Positions 39,734-47,258 of a DNA stretch of 48,272 bases are shown one piece after another. Within the stretch, counting starts at the first letter, position 1. Each line of letters starts with the position of its first letter. Below the pieces are notes generated by a model. That model did not search any database and was not told the origin of the DNA. It saw nothing but the letters and a program-made list of their open reading frames with translations. Made by a program: the position numbers and the translations under genes. This DNA is from CAZHFA01 sp964534945 (GTDB taxonomy: Bacteria; Bdellovibrionota_C; UBA2361; CAKMMH01). The DNA lies in NCBI GenBank assembly GCA_964534945.1, contig CAZHSB010000005.1:1-48272 (forward strand), in the 5' to 3' direction.

Positions 39734-41056
39734 ATGAATATTGCAGTTATCGGTGCAGGTTATGTAGGGCTTGTGGCTTCTTCTTGCTTGGCAGAATCTG
39801 GAAATGAAATTTATAATGTTGATAATAATGAAGAAAGAATTTTAAATTTAAATAAGGGGATAATTCCTATATACGAACCTGGATTAAGTGAGCTTATTTT
39901 AAAAAACACAAAAGAAAATAGACTTCACTTTACAACAGATATGAAGTTAGCAGTAGAAAAATCAGATGTAATTTTCATTGCAGTTGGCACCCCTCAAGAT
40001 GAAGATGGTTCGGCTGATTTAACACATGTTCTAGAGGTAGCAAGAAGTATTGGTAAATTTATGAATACAGACAAGGTTGTTATCGATAAATCTACTGTTC
40101 CCGTAGGAACTGCAAAGCTTGTAAAAGACACAATTTTAAAAGAGACAAAATATAATGTTGATGTAGTAAGTAATCCTGAGTTTCTAAAGGAAGGTGCTGC
40201 ATTAGATGATTTTATGAAACCTGATAGGGTTGTTGTTGGTGTAGATAGTGAAAAAGCTAGAACTACAATGAAAGAAATTTATGAGCCGTTTGTTAGAAAT
40301 AATAATCCAATTTTATTTATGGACGTTTCTTCAGCAGAAATGACAAAATATGCGGCAAATACGATGCTTGCGACAAGAATTTCTTTTATGAATGAAATTG
40401 CTACACTTTGCGAAAAAGTCGGAGCTGATGTTGAAAAGGTAAGACTAGGGATAGGAACTGATTCAAGAATAGGAATGCCTTTTTTATTTCCTGGTATTGG
40501 TTATGGTGGATCTTGTTTTCCAAAAGATGTAAAAGCCCTTATAAAGACAGCAGAAAAAAATGGTGTCGACTTTAAATTGGCAAAAGCAGTAGAAGAAGTG
40601 AATGCATTACAAAAAAAATCGATTGTTAATAAGTTAAAAGATTTTTATAATACTAGTGATTTTGCAGGAAAAACTTTTGCGATTTGGGGATTAGCTTTTA
40701 AGCCCAAAACCGATGATACAAGAGAGGCGCCTGCGCTTATTGTTTGTAAAGAACTTATCGAGCTTGGCGCAAAGATACAGGCGTTTGATCCTGAAGCAAT
40801 AGAAAGCTTTGTGGCAAGGTTTGGAGATTCATCTCATATAATATACACGGCAAATAATTATGAAGCATTAAAAGAAGCTGATGCTTTAATAGTTTGTACA
40901 GAGTGGAGTGAATTTAGACGTCCAAACTATGGTAGAATGAAAGAACTTTTAAAATGCCCTGTTATTTTTGATGGAAGAAATATTTTTGATCCTGAAAAAA
41001 TGAAAGCAGAGGGGTTCGTGTATAATAGTGTTGGAAGAAAATTAAATAAAGCGTAA
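39734..41056 (+). CDS. ugd: UDP-glucose 6-dehydrogenase
   Basis: Oxidises UDP-glucose to UDP-glucuronate with NAD+. The 440-residue protein begins with the Rossmann motif MNIAVIGAGYVGLVASSCLAESG. It carries IYEPGLSELI, AVGTPQDEDGSADL, STVPVGTA, NPEFLKEGAALDDFMKPDR, and the catalytic-cysteine block GIGYGGSCFPKDVKAL. A C-terminal WGLAFKPKTDDTREAPAL follows. The start at 39734 is set by GGAG; the upstream in-frame ATG at 39704 adds residues with no family match. It feeds the next gene, which decarboxylates its product. Confidence 0.96.
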   Translation: MNIAVIGAGYVGLVASSCLAESGNEIYNVDNNEERILNLNKGIIPIYEPGLSELILKNTKENRLHFTTDMKLAVEKSDVIFIAVGTPQDEDGSADLTHVLEVARSIGKFMNTDKVVIDKSTVPVGTAKLVKDTILKETKYNVDVVSNPEFLKEGAALDDFMKPDRVVVGVDSEKARTTMKEIYEPFVRNNNPILFMDVSSAEMTKYAANTMLATRISFMNEIATLCEKVGADVEKVRLGIGTDSRIGMPFLFPGIGYGGSCFPKDVKALIKTAEKNGVDFKLAKAVEEVNALQKKSIVNKLKDFYNTSDFAGKTFAIWGLAFKPKTDDTREAPALIVCKELIELGAKIQAFDPEAIESFVARFGDSSHIIYTANNYEALKEADALIVCTEWSEFRRPNYGRMKELLKCPVIFDGRNIFDPEKMKAEGFVYNSVGRKLNKA

Positions 41057-41073
41057 AAATAGGTAGGATTTAT

Positions 41074-42018
41074 ATGTCAAGGATTGCAATTACAGGGGGA
41101 GCAGGGTTTATTGGCTCTCATTTAACTGATTTATTATTATCTCAAGGACATGAGGTAATAGTTATTGATAACTTATTTACAGGAAGAAAAATTAATATAG
41201 AAAAACATTTTCAAAATCCTAATTTTGAATTTATAAGGCACGATATTGTTTTTCCTATTTTTTTGGAAGTAGATAGAATTTATAATTTAGCTTGTCCTGC
41301 TTCTCCTGAGCATTATCAATATAATTCTATAAAAACGATTAAGACGAACGTAATGGGAACGATAAATATGCTAGGGCTTGCGAAAAGAGCAAGGGCTAGG
41401 TTTTTTCAAGCATCGACGTCTGAAATTTATGGAGATCCTACAGAACACCCTCAAAAAGAGACATATTGGGGAAATGTAAATACGATAGGACCTAGAAGTT
41501 GCTATGATGAGGGAAAGAGGGTAGCAGAAACGCTTGCTATGAATTATTACACACAAAATAATGTTGATATAAGAATCGTTAGAATTTTTAATACGTATGG
41601 TCCTAGAATGCTTTTTAATGATGGACGTGTTGTTTCAAACTTTATTATTCAAGCATTAAAGGGGAATGATATCACAATTTATGGAGATGGAAATCAGACA
41701 AGATCTTTTTGTTTTGTTGAAGATTTAATTCAAGGTTTTATAAAAATGATGGAACAAGATGGATTTATTGGCCCATGTAATCTAGGTAATCCAACAGAAT
41801 TGACGATGAAAGAGCTTGCAGATAAAATTATTACTCTTACAAATTCAAAATCGAAAATTGTTTATATGCCACTTCCGCAAGATGATCCAAAAAGAAGAAA
41901 GCCAGATATTTCTCTTGCCAAAGAAAAGCTAGATTGGGAACCTCATATAAGTGTTGAAACAGGATTAAAAAGAACTATAGAAGATTTTGATGCTCGTTTA
42001 AAAAGAGAAGTAAAATAA
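41074..42018 (+). CDS. uxs: UDP-glucuronate decarboxylase (UDP-xylose synthase)
   Basis: A 314-residue extended short-chain dehydrogenase that converts UDP-glucuronate to UDP-xylose. NAD-binding GGAGFIGSHL is at residues 8-17. The UXS-specific YNLACPASPEHYQYNSIKTIKTNVMGTINML follows, then STSEIYGDPTEHPQ, the catalytic YDEGKR (Y-x3-K) within GPRSCYDEGKRVAETL, and GPRMLFNDGRVVSNFI. The product would be used in surface polysaccharide. It lies 17 bp after ugd, so substrate and enzyme genes are paired. Confidence 0.94.
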   Translation: MSRIAITGGAGFIGSHLTDLLLSQGHEVIVIDNLFTGRKINIEKHFQNPNFEFIRHDIVFPIFLEVDRIYNLACPASPEHYQYNSIKTIKTNVMGTINMLGLAKRARARFFQASTSEIYGDPTEHPQKETYWGNVNTIGPRSCYDEGKRVAETLAMNYYTQNNVDIRIVRIFNTYGPRMLFNDGRVVSNFIIQALKGNDITIYGDGNQTRSFCFVEDLIQGFIKMMEQDGFIGPCNLGNPTELTMKELADKIITLTNSKSKIVYMPLPQDDPKRRKPDISLAKEKLDWEPHISVETGLKRTIEDFDARLKREVK

Positions 42019-42036
42019 TAAACCAGCAATTGATTT

Positions 42037-43836
42037 ATGGAAAATAATATAAGAAATTTTAGTATCATTGCCCACATTGATCATGGGAAATCTACCCTTG
42101 CAGATAGAATTTTAGAAAAAACTGGCGCTTTAGATGCAAGGAAAATGCAAGAACAATTTTTAGATAAACTTGATCTTGAAAGAGAACGAGGAATTACTAT
42201 AAAGGCGCAAACTGTTTCTTTAAAATATGCGGCAAAAGATGGAAAGGTTTATGAATTAAATTTAATTGATACTCCTGGGCATGTTGATTTTAATTATGAA
42301 GTCTCAAGAAGCTTGGCGGCTTGTGAGGGCGCTCTTTTAGTTGTTGATGCCACGCAAGGAGTTGAGGCACAAACGTTAGCCAATGTATATTTAGCGCTAG
42401 AAAATGATTTAGAGATTATTCCTGTTCTTAATAAAATTGATTTAGCAAGTGCCGATGTTGAGAAAGTAAAAAAAGAAATAGAGGACATTATAGGGATTGA
42501 TGCATCAAACGCAATTTTGGTAAGTGCTAAAACTGGTGTCGGAGTTGATGAAGTTTTAGAAGCAATTGTAGAAAGAATTCCAGCGCCTAAAAAAGATGAT
42601 GAAAAAGCATTAAGGGCGTTAGTTTATGATTCTTGGTTTGATTCGTATTTAGGAGTAGTTGTTCAAGTTAGAGTGAAAGACGGGATACTTACGCCTAAAG
42701 ACAAAATTCAATTTATGAGTACGGGAAGTACGCATGAAGTGTTTAAAACTGGGGTTTTTGCTCCATTTTCTAAAGATGTCTCTTGCCTAAAAAGTGGAGA
42801 GGTAGGATTTTTCTCTGCGGCAATAAAAAATTTATCTGATATTAAGATAGGTGATACTGTTACGTTGTTTAATAATCCTGCCAAGGAGCCTCTGGCTGGA
42901 TTTAAAGAAATAAAGCCTGTGGTTTTTGGGGGACTATTTCCTATAGATGCAGGAGATTATCAAGAATTAAGAAGTGCATTAGAAAAGTTAAGTTTAAATG
43001 ATGCTTCGTTTACTTATGAGACTGAAAGTTCAATAGCGCTTGGTTTTGGCTTTAGATGTGGTTATCTAGGGCTTTTACATATGGAAGTTATAAGGGAAAG
43101 ATTAGAAAGAGAATTTAATTTAGATTTAATTTCAACTGCACCGACAGTTGTTTATAAAGTTTTTATGAAAGATGGTAGTATAATGAATGTTGATAATCCA
43201 TCAAAACTTCCAGATGCAGGTTCGTTTACGCACATAGAAGAACCGATTGCATTGGTTACGATTCATTCCCCCGAGGAATATGTTGGAAATATTTTAAAAC
43301 TTTGTGAAGAAAAAAGGGGCATTCAAAACGATATACATTTTTATGCAAATGGCGAGCGTGTTGTAATAACGTATGATTTACCACTTAATGAAATAATTTT
43401 AGATTTTCATGATAAATTAAAAAGCCAAACAAAAGGCTATGCTTCTTTTGATTATGAGTTAAAGGATTATCGTCAAGCCAATCTTGTGAAGCTTGATATT
43501 AGAGTTAATGAAGAAACTGTAGATGCGTTAAGTACAATTGTGCATAAAGACAAGGCGTTCCATCAAGGACAAGCTCTTACGGAAAAATTAAAAGAATTAA
43601 TCGATAGGCAAATGTTTCTTGTGCCTATTCAAGCAGTTGTCGGTGGAAAAGTCATAGCAAGAAGTACGGTTAAAGCTTTAAGGAAAAATGTTATAGCGAA
43701 ATGTTATGGTGGTGATATCACTAGGAAAAGAAAACTTCTTGAAAAGCAAAAAGAAGGTAAAAAGCGAATGAAAAAGCTTGGGAAAGTAAGTATTTCTCAA
43801 GAAGCTTTTTTAGCAGTATTAAAAGTTGATTCTTAG
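42037..43836 (+). CDS. lepA: Elongation factor 4 (LepA)
   Basis: A ribosome-bound GTPase (599 residues) that acts during translation and initiation under stress. GTPase motifs: AHIDHGKSTLADRIL, DTPGHVDF, NKIDL and VSAKTG. LepA-specific blocks: GFGFRCGYLGLLHMEVIRERLERE, and the C-terminal domain with YASFDYELKDYRQANLVKLDI, IDRQMFLVPIQAVVGGKVIARSTV and the lysine-rich RKRKLLEKQKEGKKRMK. Length is standard. It lies 18 bp downstream of the UDP-xylose synthase gene. Confidence 0.98.
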   Translation: MENNIRNFSIIAHIDHGKSTLADRILEKTGALDARKMQEQFLDKLDLERERGITIKAQTVSLKYAAKDGKVYELNLIDTPGHVDFNYEVSRSLAACEGALLVVDATQGVEAQTLANVYLALENDLEIIPVLNKIDLASADVEKVKKEIEDIIGIDASNAILVSAKTGVGVDEVLEAIVERIPAPKKDDEKALRALVYDSWFDSYLGVVVQVRVKDGILTPKDKIQFMSTGSTHEVFKTGVFAPFSKDVSCLKSGEVGFFSAAIKNLSDIKIGDTVTLFNNPAKEPLAGFKEIKPVVFGGLFPIDAGDYQELRSALEKLSLNDASFTYETESSIALGFGFRCGYLGLLHMEVIRERLEREFNLDLISTAPTVVYKVFMKDGSIMNVDNPSKLPDAGSFTHIEEPIALVTIHSPEEYVGNILKLCEEKRGIQNDIHFYANGERVVITYDLPLNEIILDFHDKLKSQTKGYASFDYELKDYRQANLVKLDIRVNEETVDALSTIVHKDKAFHQGQALTEKLKELIDRQMFLVPIQAVVGGKVIARSTVKALRKNVIAKCYGGDITRKRKLLEKQKEGKKRMKKLGKVSISQEAFLAVLKVDS

Positions 43837-43883
43837 GGGTGAATGTATTGAATATTTTAAAAGATTGTTTATAATTTTTGAAT

Positions 43884-44351
43884 ATGGATTCTGATTTTGA
43901 TTTTTTAACAATACCAAACATTTCATTACTTACTACAGACAAGTTGGAAGATATAACTTTTATTGAATCTGTTTCAAATATTCCATCATGGACAAACGAA
44001 ATGTTTGAGGCTGAATTCGCGAAAAAAAACGCTTTTTTTTATGGAATTTTTTATAATAGAAAAGTTGTTGGATTTTTACTTGTGAATACTGTAGTTGATG
44101 AAGTTCATATCTTAAAATTTGGAATTCTTCCTGAATTTAGATATAAAGGCCTTGGAAAAAAATTACTCGCTTATGTCGTAGATGATATTAAGCAAAAAGG
44201 TCAAAAATATGTATGGCTTGAAGTAAGAAAATCAAATAATATTGCTTTAAAGCTTTATTCTTCACAAGGATTTAGATTACAAGGACTTAGAAAAGAATAT
44301 TATGCAAATAACAATGAAGATGCATATATAATGGTTTTGGAAATAAAATAA
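43884..44351 (+). CDS. rimI: Ribosomal protein S18 alanine N-acetyltransferase-like GNAT
   Basis: A 155-residue GNAT acetyltransferase. The acetyl-CoA pyrophosphate loop is in EFRYKGLGKKLLAYVVDDI (R/Q-x-x-G-x-G/A), preceded by DEVHILKFGILP. It is followed by VWLEVRKSNNIALKLYSSQGFRLQGLRKEYYANNNEDAYIMVLE, the pattern diagnostic of the RimI/TsaE-linked group. The start is the ATG at 43884 (TTG at 43878 possible). It lies in the lepA-to-popT run of plus-strand genes. Confidence 0.9.
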   Translation: MDSDFDFLTIPNISLLTTDKLEDITFIESVSNIPSWTNEMFEAEFAKKNAFFYGIFYNRKVVGFLLVNTVVDEVHILKFGILPEFRYKGLGKKLLAYVVDDIKQKGQKYVWLEVRKSNNIALKLYSSQGFRLQGLRKEYYANNNEDAYIMVLEIK

Positions 44352-44376
44352 CAAAATAATAAAATGGAGAAATTTT

Positions 44377-44643
44377 ATGAATGATTTTTCTAAAGTTACT
44401 TTTAATGCGTTTGTTATGTCACTTGCCACGCAGGCGCTTATTCAACTTGGCGAATCGCAAGCTCCAGAGGGTATTGATGTAAAAGAGGATATAAACGGAG
44501 CGAAATACACAATTGATATTATTGAAATGTTAAATGAAAAGACAAAAGGAAATTTAGATAGTGATGAAGCAAGATTATTAGAAGAAATGCTTCATAATCT
44601 AAGAATGGTTTATGTTAAAAAAAGTAGCAATACAAAAGCATAA
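44377..44643 (+). CDS. DUF1844 family protein
   Basis: An 88-residue soluble protein with the DUF1844 pattern: FNAFVMSLATQALIQLGESQAPEG, then AKYTIDIIEMLNEKTKGNLDSDEARLLEEMLHNLRMVYVKK. Its function is unknown; the family occurs in several Gram-negative phyla. AAATGGAGAAATTTT provides the ribosome-binding site. It sits between rimI and popT. Confidence 0.9.
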   Translation: MNDFSKVTFNAFVMSLATQALIQLGESQAPEGIDVKEDINGAKYTIDIIEMLNEKTKGNLDSDEARLLEEMLHNLRMVYVKKSSNTKA

Positions 44644-44676
44644 ACGTTAACAATAATTTTAATTAAAAAGGTTTTT

Positions 44677-45615
44677 ATGAAAAAAATTTTAAATGGACTT
44701 GAATATTCTTTTTCTTCTTTAAGACTTTATTTTACGGGCGTTGCAATGGGGGCAGCTGATTTAATTCCTGGGGTTTCTGGCGGAACTATTGCTTTTATTC
44801 TTGGAATTTATCAACATCTTCTAGAAGCCATCAAATCTTTTAATATAAAATTCTTATCTTTAATTGCAAAAGCAAAATTCAAAGAAGCTTTTTCATTAAT
44901 TCCAATTAATTTTTTAATTGTGTTAGGCTTAGGAATAGGAACTGCTATTTTTGGAATGGCAAGTCTTATGAGTTATCTTTTAGAAAATGAGATTGTATAT
45001 TTATTTTCATTTTTCTTTGGATTAGTTTTATCATCGATTATAACGATTAGTTTAAAAGTAAAATGGTCGGCATCGGCGATAGTTTCGTTATTAATTGGAA
45101 CAATTGGCGCTTATATCATTGTAGGTCTTATACCACTTTCAATGCCTCATGATCCAATTACGTTATTTTTAAGTGGCGCAGTTGCTATTATGGCAATGAT
45201 CCTCCCAGGGATTTCTGGTTCTTTTATATTACTAATTTTAGGACAATATGATTATGTATTAAATGCTGTAAAGAATTTTAACATTTTTGTTTTAGCTCCT
45301 GTAGCCCTAGGTGCCGTTGTGGGCATTGTTTCTTTTGCGCGAATTTTAAGTTGGATGTTAAAGAAATATCATGCTGTAGCGGTTGCTTCTTTAATTGGTT
45401 TTATGATTGGATCATTAAGAAAAATTTGGCCATGGAAAGAAACGATTGAGACGATGATTGATAGGCATGGAAATATTGTTCCAAAGGTTCAAGAAAATAT
45501 TTTACCTACTTTTTTTAGTAATGAATTTTTCTTTGCTTTAATTTTGGCTCTAATTGGCTTTGCTTTGTTGATAATTATTTCCAGAATATGTGATAAAATG
45601 GAGAAAGAAAAATGA
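44677..45615 (+). CDS. popT: DUF368 polyprenyl-phosphate flippase (PopT-type)
   Basis: A 312-residue, about eight- to nine-helix membrane protein of the DUF368 family. Family members recycle undecaprenyl phosphate across the inner membrane for peptidoglycan and glycan synthesis. The N-terminal signature is GVAMGAADLIPGVSGGTIAFILGIY (about residues 21-45). The matching repeat block is GAVAIMAMILPGISGSFILLILGQYDYVL (~167-195), and the two PGVSGG/PGISGS loops face each other as in an inverted repeat fold. AAAGG lies before the ATG. It overlaps the HEPN gene by 4 bp. Confidence 0.9.
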   Translation: MKKILNGLEYSFSSLRLYFTGVAMGAADLIPGVSGGTIAFILGIYQHLLEAIKSFNIKFLSLIAKAKFKEAFSLIPINFLIVLGLGIGTAIFGMASLMSYLLENEIVYLFSFFFGLVLSSIITISLKVKWSASAIVSLLIGTIGAYIIVGLIPLSMPHDPITLFLSGAVAIMAMILPGISGSFILLILGQYDYVLNAVKNFNIFVLAPVALGAVVGIVSFARILSWMLKKYHAVAVASLIGFMIGSLRKIWPWKETIETMIDRHGNIVPKVQENILPTFFSNEFFFALILALIGFALLIIISRICDKMEKEK

Positions 45616-46034
45616 TAGAGTACGATAAATGTAAAAAAGCATTAAATCATTTAAAATTACAATTTGAAAATTATAAAACATTACCTGCTGAGACAAAAGA
45701 AATAATGAAAGAAGCCGTTAGTGAGTCTGTTATCCAGCGTTTTGAAGTTTGTTATGATTGTACTTGGAAAGTATTAAAGCGTTATTTATTTGAGAATTTA
45801 GGACTTCCTGAGGTCCCAAATAGTCCAAAGCCAATTTTTAGGATTGCAGGAGAAAATAATTTATTTTCATCATCATCGTTTGTTAATAGGTGGATACAAT
45901 ATGCAGACATTAGAGTTGACACATCGCATGATTATAATGGTGAAAAAGCAAAAAAAGCATTAGAAATAATGCCGAATTTTATTAATGATGCGATAAAACT
46001 TTATAAGACAATGTCAAAAGAAGAATATTTCTAA
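45612..46034 (+). CDS. HI0074-family HEPN protein (toxin-like partner)
   Basis: A 140-residue helical protein of the HI0074/nucleotidyltransferase substrate-binding family. It has the family helix RFEVCYDCTWKVLKRYL and, later, ADIRVDTSHDYN. The latter contains Arg-x4-His, the HEPN RNase/target motif (Rx4-6H). In HEPN-MNT modules this partner can be a ribonuclease toxin that the nucleotidyltransferase neutralises. It is coupled to popT upstream (ATGA overlap) and to the MNT gene downstream (1-base stop/start overlap). Confidence 0.88.
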   Translation: MIEYDKCKKALNHLKLQFENYKTLPAETKEIMKEAVSESVIQRFEVCYDCTWKVLKRYLFENLGLPEVPNSPKPIFRIAGENNLFSSSSFVNRWIQYADIRVDTSHDYNGEKAKKALEIMPNFINDAIKLYKTMSKEEYF

Positions 46035-46354
46035 TGAATAATCAAGTTCAAGGCATAGATTTAACATCTAAACAGTTAAATTTTGTAAAAAAATTACTAA
46101 AAAAGAATGTTCCAAATTCTACTGTTTGGGCATATGGTTCTCGTGTAAAATTAACGGCAAAGCCAAGTTCGGATTTAGATATTGTTGTATTTAACAAAGA
46201 AAAAAATAACTTAGCAATTTCAAATTTAAAGGAAGATTTTGAAAATGGTTCATTGCCATTTAATGTTGATTTATTTGATTGGGAAGACGTCCCAGAAAGC
46301 TTTAGAACCAATATAATGCAACAATATTATATACTACAGGATAATGCATATTAA
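46034..46354 (+). CDS. Minimal nucleotidyltransferase (MNT, HI0073-like antitoxin partner)
   Basis: A 106-residue protein of the DNA polymerase beta nucleotidyltransferase superfamily. The catalytic signature VWAYGSRVKLTAKPSSDLDIVVF (GSx10DxD) is intact at about residues 32-54, and the third acidic residue is in NVDLFDW. Such MNT proteins can AMPylate or neutralise their HEPN partner. Gene order is HEPN then MNT. Confidence 0.9.
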   Translation: MNNQVQGIDLTSKQLNFVKKLLKKNVPNSTVWAYGSRVKLTAKPSSDLDIVVFNKEKNNLAISNLKEDFENGSLPFNVDLFDWEDVPESFRTNIMQQYYILQDNAY

Positions 46355-46410
46355 TCGATGTTCTAAGAAGATATTTTTGGATAAGGTATAAAAAAATATA
46401 TAATAAAAAT

Positions 46411-46458
46411 ATGAATGAAGTTTTTGAAAAAAAATTGAAAAAAATTAAAGCTTTTTAG
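46411..46458 (+). CDS. Possible 15-codon leader ORF
   Basis: A short frame coding for MNEVFEKKLKKIKAF lies 12 bases before the acetyltransferase gene. It starts 6 bases after a perfect TATAAT (46399-46404), with TTGGAT 16 bp further upstream. If this is the promoter, translation would begin at the very 5' end. It may be a basic leader peptide that couples to or regulates the next gene, or a chance frame. Confidence 0.3.
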   Translation: MNEVFEKKLKKIKAF

Positions 46459-46470
46459 GATATTGCAAAT

Positions 46471-47229
46471 ATGGCAAAATATACAAAAAAAGATATTAAG
46501 CAAGATATTAAAAACTTAGGAATAATTGAAACAGATGTTTTAGTTGTACATTCATCTATGAAATCAATAGGGGAAGTGGAAGGGGGAGCTGATACTGTCA
46601 TTGATTCTTTTATAGAATCCATTTCCGATGACGGATTATTAATTTTTCCAACATTAACATATAAAATAATGAAAGATGGAGATGTTTATGATCCTCAAAA
46701 CACACCATCTACTGTCGGTATTTTACCAGAAATATTTAGGAAAAGAGAAGGCGTTGTTAGATCATTACATCCATGGCAATCCATGGCGGCTAAAGGAAAT
46801 CGAGCAAAAAATTTAATTGCTGGAGAAGAAAAATGTCAAATTCCTTGTCCAAAAGATGGTGCATGGGCAAGACTGTATGATTATAATGCAAAGCTTTTAT
46901 TTATAGGATGTAGCCTTACAAGAAATACATTTCTACATTCTGTGGAAGCAGTTTGTGATGTGCCTAATAGGATTGGGACAGAAGTTATGAATTTTAAGAT
47001 AAAGATGCCTAATGGTTCTTTAATGGATTCCAAGTTCAGAAATCATGATACAGTTCTTAGAGCTCATGATAATTATAATAAGATTGAAACTTTTATATTC
47101 GATAAAGAAATCGGTACTATCGGAAATGTCGGAAAAGCAAGAGCTGTCTTGTTGGATGCAAGAAAACTTCGAGATTATCTTACTGAAATATTGAAAGATG
47201 ATCCTGATTATTTTGGCAAGAAAAATTAA
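46471..47229 (+). CDS. AAC(3)-family (aminoglycoside-type) N-acetyltransferase
   Basis: A 252-residue acetyl-CoA-dependent acetyltransferase of the antibiotic N-acetyltransferase (AAC(3)/YokD) family. Family blocks in order: VLVVHSSMKSIGEVEGGADTVIDSF, DGLLIFPTLTY, DPQNTPSTVGILPEIFRKREGVVRSLHPWQSMAAKG with the conserved His, ARLYDYNAKLLFIGC, and NTFLHSVEAVCDVP. Chromosomal members often act on cell-wall or spore sugars and not on drugs, so resistance should not be assumed. TTAGGA lies about 10 bases before the ATG. It has a candidate promoter and short leader ORF upstream. Confidence 0.9.
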   Translation: MAKYTKKDIKQDIKNLGIIETDVLVVHSSMKSIGEVEGGADTVIDSFIESISDDGLLIFPTLTYKIMKDGDVYDPQNTPSTVGILPEIFRKREGVVRSLHPWQSMAAKGNRAKNLIAGEEKCQIPCPKDGAWARLYDYNAKLLFIGCSLTRNTFLHSVEAVCDVPNRIGTEVMNFKIKMPNGSLMDSKFRNHDTVLRAHDNYNKIETFIFDKEIGTIGNVGKARAVLLDARKLRDYLTEILKDDPDYFGKKN

Positions 47230-47258
47230 AAAACTTTTTGCCAAAAAGTTTAGAAATA

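Noticed and set aside
46471..47229. Calling the acetyltransferase an aminoglycoside resistance gene
   Set aside because: The family is broad, and sequence alone does not show drug specificity.
47231..47251. AAACTTTTT-GCC-AAAAAGTTT palindrome after the acetyltransferase gene as a terminator
   Set aside because: The loop is three bases, no U-run follows, and an alternative pairing with upstream TTTTGGCAA is equally likely; it cannot be called a terminator.
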